Origin: Streptomyces sp. R302
Lineage (GTDB): Bacteria; Actinomycetota; Actinomycetes; Streptomycetales; Streptomycetaceae
Length of the DNA: 64,000 nucleotides
Direction of reading: 5' to 3'
Assembly (NCBI RefSeq): GCF_012927245.1
Contig: NZ_JABBGE010000004.1
Coordinates: 124,001 to 188,000 of the forward strand
The position numbers and the translations under genes are program-made. Positions within the stretch are counted from its first letter, which is position 1. Every line of letters starts with the position of its first letter. Positions 56,489 through 64,000 of this stretch are shown here, piece by piece. Under the pieces are notes generated by a model. The model had not been told where the DNA came from. It saw only the letters and a list, made by a program, of their open reading frames with translations, and did not search any database.

Positions 56489-57526
56489 CTACGGCGCCGA
56501 ACGCTCCCCGTCCGGCGCTCCGCCGGGCTCCCCGGCGGGCTCTTCGCCGGGTGTCGGGAGCCCGGCCGCGTTCGTCCGCGCCTCCTGCCCCGGTACGGCG
56601 GCGGCCACCGGAGCCGTACCGGCGGCGCGGGCCCGGCGGCGCGGGCGGACCACCCACCGCCACACCGCGTACGCCGCCAGCGCCACCACCAGCCAGGGCG
56701 CGAGCGCCGCCAGGACCACCAGGGTCCAGGCGACGGCCGCGACCAGCGCGTGCCAGCCGCCCGACAGGGCCTCGGAGACGGCGGGGCGGTCACCCCCCTC
56801 GTCCTCGGCCGCCGCCCGCTCCTTCTCCACCAGGTCCAGGGTGATCGTCGCCAGCGAGGTCCGGTCCTTCAGGGACGCCTGCTGGGCCAGCAGCGCCTCC
56901 AGGTCCGCCTGACGACGACTCAGCTCCGACTCCAGGGCCACCACGTCGGCCAGCTTGTCCGCCCGGTCCATCAGCGCCCGCACCCGCGCGACGCTCGCCC
57001 GCTGGGTCGCGATCCGGCTCTCCACGTCGACGACCTGATCGGTGACGTCCTGCGCCTCCGCCGTGCGGGAGAGCACCTTCCCGGTACCCGTCAGGTCGCC
57101 GAGGACCCGGTCGTACCGGTCCTGCGGCACCCGCAGCACCATCCGGGAGGCCTCGTACCGCTCGTCGGTCCGCTCCGTCGTCTCCGACTCGACCCGGCCG
57201 CCCGCCGCCGCGACCACCGCCCGTACCCGGTCGGCGGTCGCCGCCACCCGCTCGACCTCCACCGTGAGGGAGGCCGTCCGGACGAGGTGCTGCACGGCGG
57301 GCGCCTTCGACGCCCCGGGCTTCGCGGCGGCGGCCTCCGAGCCGCCCGCGCCCGTGCCGCCCTTCCGGTCCGTGCCCGCGGGCGCGGCCGCGTCCGCCGC
57401 CACGCCCTTGCCGTCGGCCGCGTCGGTGCCGCCGCCCGCGCAGCCCGCCGTCAGCGCCAGCGCCGCGGCCAGCAGCAGCGCCGCCCCCGCCCTGCTCCGT
57501 CCGCCCGTTCCGTCCGCCTTGTGCAC
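56489..57526 (-). CDS. DUF4349 lipoprotein
   Basis: A 345-residue membrane-anchored protein. A signal peptide with lipobox LTAGC (Cys29) is followed by an Ala/Gly-rich linker and then the DUF4349 domain (about 78-245), with helical coiled-coil-like heptads in VARVRALMDRADKLADVVALESELSRR. A long hydrophobic segment follows (about 253-285), then an Arg-rich stop and a Pro/Gly-rich tail. The topology suggests an extracytoplasmic coiled-coil domain fixed at both ends. Function is unknown. It is first in an operon with the flavoprotein and diverges from the cgoX/hemG gene. Confidence 0.82.
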   Translation of the reverse strand: MHKADGTGGRSRAGAALLLAAALALTAGCAGGGTDAADGKGVAADAAAPAGTDRKGGTGAGGSEAAAAKPGASKAPAVQHLVRTASLTVEVERVAATADRVRAVVAAAGGRVESETTERTDERYEASRMVLRVPQDRYDRVLGDLTGTGKVLSRTAEAQDVTDQVVDVESRIATQRASVARVRALMDRADKLADVVALESELSRRQADLEALLAQQASLKDRTSLATITLDLVEKERAAAEDEGGDRPAVSEALSGGWHALVAAVAWTLVVLAALAPWLVVALAAYAVWRWVVRPRRRARAAGTAPVAAAVPGQEARTNAAGLPTPGEEPAGEPGGAPDGERSAP

Positions 57527-57663
57527 CGTGCCCCCTGGGGCTCGCAGGAATCGATGCTCCTAGGACGTGCGGGACCGGCGCGCGGTTTGCCTCCGCCGGT
57601 AGCGATGCGGTCACGGTCCGGCCTCGGAACGGGGGCGAGCGGGCGATTTGAGAGAGTGGTCCC

Positions 57664-59175
57664 ATGAACGCGGACACCACGGGACCTTCCTCCGGACACC
57701 GGACCGGGCATCGGGCCGGACACCCCGACGGACCTCACGCCGTCGTCGTCGGCGGAGGCATCACCGGCCTCGCCGCCGCCCACCGGCTGCTCGCCGCCGG
57801 TGCGCGCGTCACCCTCCTGGAGGCCGGCGGCCGGCTCGGCGGCAAGCTGCTCGCCGGGGAGATCGCCGGCGCCCCCGTGGACCTCGGCGCCGAGTCCCTG
57901 CTCGCCCGCCGCCCCGAGGCGATCGCCCTCGCCGAGGCCGTCGGCCTCGGCGACCGGCTCCGGGCGCCTGCCACCACCACCGCCTCCGTCTGGTCCCGAG
58001 GCCGGCTCGTCCCCATGCCCAAGGGCCACGTCATGGGGGTTCCCGGCGATGCCGAGGCCGTCGCCGGGCTCCTCTCCGAGGAGGCCCTGCGCCGGATCGG
58101 CCGGGACTCCGAGCTGCCCCCCACCGAGCTCGGCGAGGACGTCGCCATCGGCGCGTACGTCGCCGAGCGCATGGGCCACGAGGTCGTCGACCGGCTCGTC
58201 GAGCCCCTCCTCGGCGGCGTCTACGCCGGCGACGCCTACCGGATCTCGATGAAGGCCGCCGTCCCCGCGCTCTTCGAGGCCGCCCGCCGCCACCCCAGCC
58301 TCACCGCCGCCGTCCGCGCCGTCCAGGCCGCGGGCAGTGCCCTCCCCGCCGACGTCGCGGGCGCCGCCACCGGCCTCGGCGGGTCCGTCTTCGCCGGCAT
58401 CTCCGGCGGCGTCGGCACCCTCCCCGGGGCCGTCGCCGACGCCGTCCGCGCCGCCGGCGGCACCATCCTCACCGGCACCCCGGCGACCGCCCTGCACCGG
58501 TCGGGCGCCACCGGCTGGCGGGTGGAGACCCCGGAGCGGACCCTCGACGCGGACGCCGTCGTCCTCGCCGCCCCCGCGCCCGTCGCCGCCGGGCTCCTCG
58601 GCGGCCACGCCCCCGGGGCCGCCGCGCTCCTCGGCACGATCGAGTACGCCTCCATGGCCCTGGTCACGCTCGCCTTCCGCCGCGCCGACGTCCCCGAGCT
58701 GCCCGGCTCCGGCTTCCTCGTGCCGCCGGTCGACGGCCACACCATCAAGGCCTCCACCTTCTCCAGCCGGAAGTGGGGCTGGGTCGGCGAGGCCGCCCCC
58801 GAGCTGTTCGTGCTCCGCACCTCCGTCGGCCGGTACGGCGAGGAGTCCCAGCTCCTCCGCGACGACGAGGACCTGGTCGCCGCCTCCCTCAAGGACCTCG
58901 GCGCCGCCACCGGCCTCGCCACCCGGCCCGTCGCCACCACCGTGACCCGCTGGACCGGCGGCCTGCCGCAGTACCCGGTCGGCCACCTGGACCGGGTCGC
59001 CCGGGCCCGCGCCGCCCTCGCGGACCTGCCCGGAGTGCGCCTCGCGGGCGCCGCGTACGACGGCGTCGGCATCCCCGCCTGCGTCGCCTCCGCCCACCGC
59101 GCGGCCGACGCCCTGGCCGACGAGATCATCGCCACGTCGGAAACGGGGCACCCCGGTGCGGGGCACTCCTCATGA
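57664..59175 (+). CDS. hemG: Coproporphyrinogen III / protoporphyrinogen oxidase (HemY/CgoX type)
   Basis: A 503-residue FAD-dependent oxidase. It has the dinucleotide-binding [17 protein letters not shown] near the N-terminus, the conserved [12 protein letters not shown] and [13 protein letters not shown] segments and a C-terminal FAD contact [16 protein letters not shown]. In actinobacteria this enzyme oxidises coproporphyrinogen III to coproporphyrin III (CgoX) in the coproporphyrin-dependent haem route; the older annotation is protoporphyrinogen oxidase. The first 25 residues are a His/Gly-rich extension. Its stop overlaps a possible start of the following chdC/hemQ gene (ATGA), so the pair is translationally coupled. 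Confidence 0.9.
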   Translation: MNADTTGPSSGHRTGHRAGHPDGPHAVVVGGGITGLAAAHRLLAAGARVTLLEAGGRLGGKLLAGEIAGAPVDLGAESLLARRPEAIALAEAVGLGDRLRAPATTTASVWSRGRLVPMPKGHVMGVPGDAEAVAGLLSEEALRRIGRDSELPPTELGEDVAIGAYVAERMGHEVVDRLVEPLLGGVYAGDAYRISMKAAVPALFEAARRHPSLTAAVRAVQAAGSALPADVAGAATGLGGSVFAGISGGVGTLPGAVADAVRAAGGTILTGTPATALHRSGATGWRVETPERTLDADAVVLAAPAPVAAGLLGGHAPGAAALLGTIEYASMALVTLAFRRADVPELPGSGFLVPPVDGHTIKASTFSSRKWGWVGEAAPELFVLRTSVGRYGEESQLLRDDEDLVAASLKDLGAATGLATRPVATTVTRWTGGLPQYPVGHLDRVARARAALADLPGVRLAGAAYDGVGIPACVASAHRAADALADEIIATSETGHPGAGHSS

Positions 59176-59192
59176 CGGGCGAGAATAGGCGT

Positions 59193-59906
59193 ATGAGTGC
59201 GCCCGAAAAGATCCCGAACGCCGGTAAGAAGGCGAAGGACCTCAACGAGGTCATCCGCTACACCCTGTGGTCTGTCTTCAAGCTGCGCGACGTCCTGCCC
59301 GCCGACCGGAGCGGCTACGCCGACGAGGTCCAGGAGCTCTTCGACCGGCTCGCGGAGAAGGACATCACCATCCGGGGCACGTACGACCTGTCCGGTCTGC
59401 GCGCCGACGCCGACGTCATGATCTGGTGGCACGCCGAGACGAGCGACCAGCTCCAGGAGGCGTACAACCTCTTCCGCCGTACGAAGCTGGGCCGCGCCCT
59501 GGAGCCGGTCTGGTCGAACATGGCGCTGCACCGCCCGGCCGAGTTCAACAAGTCGCACATCCCGGCCTTCCTGGCCGACGAGACCCCGCGCGACTACGTC
59601 TCGGTCTACCCCTTCGTCCGCTCCTACGACTGGTACCTGCTGCCGGACGAGGACCGCCGCCGGATGCTCGCCGACCACGGCAAGATGGCCCGCGGCTACC
59701 CGGACGTCCGGGCCAACACGGTCGCCTCCTTCTCGCTCGGCGACTACGAGTGGCTCCTCGCCTTCGAGGCCGACGAGCTGTACCGCATCGTCGACCTCAT
59801 GCGCCACCTGCGCGCCTCCGAGGCCCGGATGCACGTCCGCGAGGAGGTCCCCTTCTACACCGGCCGCCGCAAGAGCGTCGCGGACCTGGTGGCGGGCCTG
59901 GCCTGA
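59193..59906 (+). CDS. hemQ: Coproheme decarboxylase (ChdC/HemQ)
   Basis: A 237-residue member of the chlorite-dismutase-like superfamily that converts coproheme III to haem b by two oxidative decarboxylations. The conserved N-terminus [14 protein letters not shown], the catalytic-Tyr region [16 protein letters not shown] and the proximal-His region [26 protein letters not shown] are visible. ATG 59193 gives the family N-terminus [12 protein letters not shown] 59172 overlaps the preceding stop and would add seven residues. With hemE and the cgoX-type oxidase upstream, this indicates the coproporphyrin-dependent pathway. Confidence 0.93.
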   Translation: MSAPEKIPNAGKKAKDLNEVIRYTLWSVFKLRDVLPADRSGYADEVQELFDRLAEKDITIRGTYDLSGLRADADVMIWWHAETSDQLQEAYNLFRRTKLGRALEPVWSNMALHRPAEFNKSHIPAFLADETPRDYVSVYPFVRSYDWYLLPDEDRRRMLADHGKMARGYPDVRANTVASFSLGDYEWLLAFEADELYRIVDLMRHLRASEARMHVREEVPFYTGRRKSVADLVAGLA

Positions 59907-59928
59907 CGGCCCCCCCGAACCTGGCGGC

Positions 59929-59949
59929 GCCCCGGCTCCCAGCCGGGGC
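59929..59949 (+). terminator. Terminator after chdC/hemQ
   Basis: GCCCCGGCT (59929-59937), loop CCC, AGCCGGGGC (59941-59949), 23 bases beyond the hemQ stop. Confidence 0.75.
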
Positions 59950-60069
59950 GTTCGCCCCTCGACCCGGAAGATCAGACGGCCGCCACGCCATGGCCGGCCG
60001 CTCCAGCGACACCGGGTCCGGCACCGGGTGCGGCGCGCGCGAGCGCGCCGCACCGGCGTCCCTTCCCTC

Positions 60070-60834
60070 TCAGGGCCCGCCCAGCGCGGCCCGCAGCTCC
60101 GGCTCCAGGACCGCCGGCCCCCGGGTGGCGAGCGCGGTGAGCGGATCCTCCGCCGAGAGGCCCGCGAGCAGCCGCTGACCGGCGTGCGAGGCCCAGGGAC
60201 TGCGCGGATACGACTCCGCCCGCCCGATCAGCAGACAGAACCCCGAGGTCGTCAGCGGCAGCAGGAACCCGGCGATCACCCGCGCCCGCTCCGCCTCCGG
60301 CACCAGCGGCACCGCCACCGCCGCCAGCGCGAGCGCCAGCAGGAACGCACCCCGCACCGCCCGCAGCCCGGCCGCGACCTCCCGCCGCCCCGGCGCCGGC
60401 ACCGCGAGCCCCCGCTCCACCAGACCCTCCTCGATCCGGCGTACGCACGCGGCGGCGGCGACCGCCGGACGCAGCCCCGGCACCGGCGCCTGCCCCTCCG
60501 GGCCGATCGCGCCGAGCACCGCCCGCTCCAGCTCGTCCCCGCCGTCCGAGCCGTCCACGACCGTGGCCCAGCCGGTGCGCGCGAGCAGCAGCCGCCGGGC
60601 CCGGTGCATCGACACCAGCGTCAGCTCGGCGACCCGCCCGGGACCGCCGGCGAGGAACGCGGCCTCGCCCAGCGTCAGTCCGCCGTCCCCGACCGCCCCC
60701 GCGGCGGACCCGCCGGCGGCGATCGAGGCCCGGCAGAGCCGGGCGCAGGCGACGGCCGTCACGACGCCGGCGACGAGGAGCAGCGGGATCCACACCATGA
60801 TCGAGTTGTACGTCAGGACCCCCGCCCCCGCCAC
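60070..60834 (-). CDS. TIGR04222-type membrane protein without Cys tail
   Basis: A 254-residue membrane protein. One N-terminal hydrophobic segment (about 14-33) is followed by the family motif EAAFLAGGPGRVAELTLVSMHRARRLLL (about 57-84), a soluble region, and two further hydrophobic segments near 165-182 and 188-205. It shares the GGPGRVA core with the preceding gene, so the two are paralogues, but it ends without the Ser/Cys repeat. Start GTG 60834 lies 9 bases after the previous stop; ATG 60798 is an alternative. It is the last gene of the operon. Function unknown. Confidence 0.75.
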   Translation of the reverse strand: MAGAGVLTYNSIMVWIPLLLVAGVVTAVACARLCRASIAAGGSAAGAVGDGGLTLGEAAFLAGGPGRVAELTLVSMHRARRLLLARTGWATVVDGSDGGDELERAVLGAIGPEGQAPVPGLRPAVAAAACVRRIEEGLVERGLAVPAPGRREVAAGLRAVRGAFLLALALAAVAVPLVPEAERARVIAGFLLPLTTSGFCLLIGRAESYPRSPWASHAGQRLLAGLSAEDPLTALATRGPAVLEPELRAALGGP

Positions 60835-60843
60835 CCGAACGGC

Positions 60844-61886
60844 TCAGCCGCTGGACCCGCACGAGGACGACGACGAGGAGCCGCAGGACGAGGAGGACGA
60901 CGAACAGGACGAGGACGACGACGAACAGGACGAGGAGGACGACGAGCAGGACGACCCGCCCGACCCGCACCCCGAGCCCCCGCCGGACCCGGACCCGGAC
61001 CCCGAGTCCGAACCCCAGCCGTCCCCGCCGCCCATGTCCGCGCCCGCGCACCACATCACCACGGCCGCGCCGGCGGTGGAGTGCGAGGAGTGCGAGGAGT
61101 GCGAGGAGTACGAGGACCGGGAGGAGGTACCGCTCCGGCCGCCGGACAGCATCCGGCCGTCCCGGGAGGCGTCCCGCAGCCGCTCCCACAGCTCGCGGTC
61201 GGACAGCGCCCGGATCCCGCCGAGGGCGACGGCGTGGACGCCCCCGGTGCCGTGCTCGCGCCGGTAGGCGGCGAGCGCGGCGGTACCCGCCGGGCTCACC
61301 TGCCGGCTGTAGGCGGAGCCGCAGACCAGCGCGGTGGCGAAGCAGACGAAGAACAGCGGCAGGATCTTCACGAAGAACGGCACCGAGGGCCCGTCCAGGG
61401 CGAACCCGGTGACCGTCCCCACGATGCCCAGCGGGAAGAGCAGGAAGGCACCCAGCATCAGGCCGACGCACCACCGTCGCACGGCGCGGCGCGGGCCCGG
61501 CAGGGTCACCAGGCCGCGCGCGGCGAGGCCGTCGCCGATCTCCTGCACGGCCGGGTGGGTCATCACCCCGAGCCGCAGCTGGTGCAGGGCGCCGCTCGGG
61601 GCCGCCGCGTGGACGTCGAGCACGGCGCGCTCCACCGGGTCGTGGGCGATCCGGTGGACGACGGCGACCACGCCGGGACCGCCGATGACGATCCGGCCGT
61701 CGAGGTGCATGGCGGCGAGCGCCGTGTCGGCGACCCGGCCGGGGCCGCCGCCGAGGAACGCGGCCTCGTAGACGTCCATGACCGGTCCGCCGGGACCGAG
61801 CCGGGTGCGGCGGGCCAGCACCCACAGCCGGGCCAGCAGGACGAAGGCGACGAGGTGGAGCGCCAGGAGGAACGGGTCCATGCCGG

Positions 61887-61890
<4 letters not shown>
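60844..61890 (-). CDS. TIGR04222-type membrane protein with Cys-Ser repeat tail
   Basis: A 348-residue protein. The N-terminal hydrophobic segment (about 7-22) is followed by the family core [27 protein letters not shown], then two hydrophobic segments (about 140-160 and 172-192) and a soluble stretch. After a Ser/Gly-rich linker comes a tail with six Cys in the last 45 residues. Cys 2 to 5 are separated by exactly six Ser each, and Cys 5 and 6 by Gly plus six Ser. Its GTG start at 61890 overlaps the stop of the DUF692 gene (GTGA), so the two are translationally coupled. DUF692 enzymes oxidise Cys residues in peptide substrates (MbnB, TglH, bufferin enzymes), so the tail could be a membrane-tethered substrate; this is inference. 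Confidence 0.8.
60869..60952. repeat. 21-base tandem repeat encoding the Cys-Ser6 tail
   Basis: Three nearly identical 21-base units (60890-60910, 60911-60931, 60932-60952) follow a more diverged one (60869-60889). Each encodes one Cys plus six Ser on the minus strand. Differences between units are silent for that reading, consistent with selection on the protein. Confidence 0.85.
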
Positions 61891-63518
<1,628 letters not shown>

Positions 63519-63539
63519 GTCCCCCTCCTTCGGTCCTCA

Positions 63540-63556
63540 GTCATCCACGTGATGAC
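63540..63556. promoter_or_regulatory. Inverted repeat upstream of the DUF692 gene
   Basis: GTCATC-CACGT-GATGAC lies in the 81-base gap between the PTH2-like gene and the DUF692 gene, 22 bases before the DUF692 start and just upstream of its ribosome-binding site. It could be an operator for the DUF692/TIGR04222 genes or a weak hairpin. No known regulator is assigned. Confidence 0.4.
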
Positions 63557-63599
63557 CCCGCCGGAGCCGGTCGAACCCAGGAGGGGCAGGTTCAGAGCT

Positions 63600-64000
63600 T
63601 CATTTGAGGTTTCCGGGCGCCACGGCCAGGACACCGGGGTACGCCGACACCACCGTCGCGCTGCCCGGCGCGATCTCCGTGAAGCCCGCGTCCCTGACCA
63701 CCGGCAGGCCGCTCGCGGCGAGCGCGGGCCACTCCGCCTCCGGCGCCGTGCGCACGGCCAGCGGGAAGCCCGCCTCCCGCCAGGCGGCGCGGGCGTCGTC
63801 GTCCAGGGCCCACCACAGCAGCTGGGCGCCGTGCCCGGCCTGGGCCATCGCCTTGCCGGCCGACATGCCGAGCCCCGGGTTCATCCACAGCACCGCCGCG
63901 CCTTCCGGCACGGGTCCCGGCGCGGCCGGGTCGTCGAGGTCGGTGCCGGAGACCTGGAGCTTGGCCAGCTCCTTGGGCCAGCCGTCCAGGGGGACCGGCG
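63600..64000 (-). CDS. Peptidyl-tRNA hydrolase (PTH2-like), 5' end outside window
   Basis: The C-terminal 133 residues of a minus-strand protein whose reading frame continues past the right edge. The segment LWMNPGLGMSAGKAMAQAGHGAQLLWWAL carries the Gly-x-x-Ser-A-G-K-x-x-A-Q-x-x-H pattern of PTH2-type peptidyl-tRNA hydrolases, in which the family start is normally near this motif; here a longer N-terminal part precedes it. It is followed by DIAPGSATVVSAYPG-like strands (TEIAPGSATVVSA). It lies 81 bases upstream of the DUF692 gene on the same strand, but an inverted repeat in the gap suggests the DUF692 unit may have its own control. Confidence 0.75.
   Translation of the reverse strand, partial: PVPLDGWPKELAKLQVSGTDLDDPAAPGPVPEGAAVLWMNPGLGMSAGKAMAQAGHGAQLLWWALDDDARAAWREAGFPLAVRTAPEAEWPALAASGLPVVRDAGFTEIAPGSATVVSAYPGVLAVAPGNLK

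Noticed and set aside
60563..61267. A plus-strand frame giving an Asp/Glu repeat protein opposite the Cys-Ser tail
   Set aside because: The minus-strand reading has membrane segments, a paralogue next door, a coupled start and synonymous repeat variation; the acidic frame has none of these.
63565..63590. A T-arm-like GTCGAACCC suggesting a tRNA 3' end
   Set aside because: No acceptor, D or anticodon arms can be built around it.

Overview
The window is high-GC actinobacterial chromosome and almost certainly Streptomyces. The evidence is GC-saturated third codon positions, many GTG starts, stem-loop terminators without U-tracts, an orphan WhiI-type sporulation regulator, and a gene order from 25 kb onward that matches, from memory, the S. 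coelicolor SCO6005-SCO6045 neighbourhood (ngcEFG, rok7B7, xylFGH, dxs, whiI, hemE, hemG/hemQ).

Bases 1-23,800 are accessory DNA. A 122-base gene tail is followed by an uninterrupted run of 50 G (199-248) that looks like a sequencing or scaffolding artefact, so linkage across it is unsafe. To its right lies a PKS-NRPS cluster. On the minus strand are two ABC exporter half-transporters, a stand-alone adenylation enzyme and a stand-alone condensation enzyme. Diverging from them on the plus strand are three megasynthases: KS-(dead AT)-ACP-aminotransferase-luciferase-like monooxygenase-C-(truncated A)-PCP, then acyl-ligase-KR-ACP, then KS-AT-KR-ACP. The likely biosynthetic order is ligase/KR loading, one reduced malonate extension, a second extension, transamination and alpha-hydroxylation to an alpha-hydroxy-beta-amino acyl chain, then condensation with an amino acid. 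The in-line A domain has lost its core, so the stand-alone A enzyme probably loads the PCP in trans. No thioesterase, phosphopantetheinyl transferase or regulator is visible, so the cluster is probably incomplete at the poly-G edge.

Bases 23,860-33,570 hold a secreted FG-GAP repeat protein and two sugar ABC importers (chitobiose/GlcNAc-type ngcEFG and xylose-type xylFGH) around the ROK regulator rok7B7. Both solute-binding genes are followed by an intercistronic hairpin. A DasR-like site precedes ngcE and a dyad precedes xylF.

Bases 33,790-47,250 contain dxs, an amino-acid permease, a beta-propeller-like protein, a divergent LCP ligase, and a four-gene operon (Stealth phosphotransferase, unknown protein, glycosyltransferase-Stealth fusion, SGNH esterase). 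The last five genes look like a system for making and attaching a phosphodiester-linked surface glycan.

Bases 47,300-64,000 are conserved core: fadA-fadB, ribonuclease D, whiI with a sigma-WhiG-like promoter, a DUF3000 gene, hemE, a CoA-disulfide-reductase-like enzyme, a DUF4349 lipoprotein, and the coproporphyrin-pathway pair cgoX/hemG and chdC/hemQ. At the right end a minus-strand operon runs from a peptidyl-tRNA hydrolase-like gene (cut by the window edge) to a DUF692 enzyme fused to an extra helical domain, then two TIGR04222-type membrane proteins. The first of these ends in a regular Cys-Ser6 repeat tail. This operon and the decayed-module PKS-NRPS are the two most interesting systems here.
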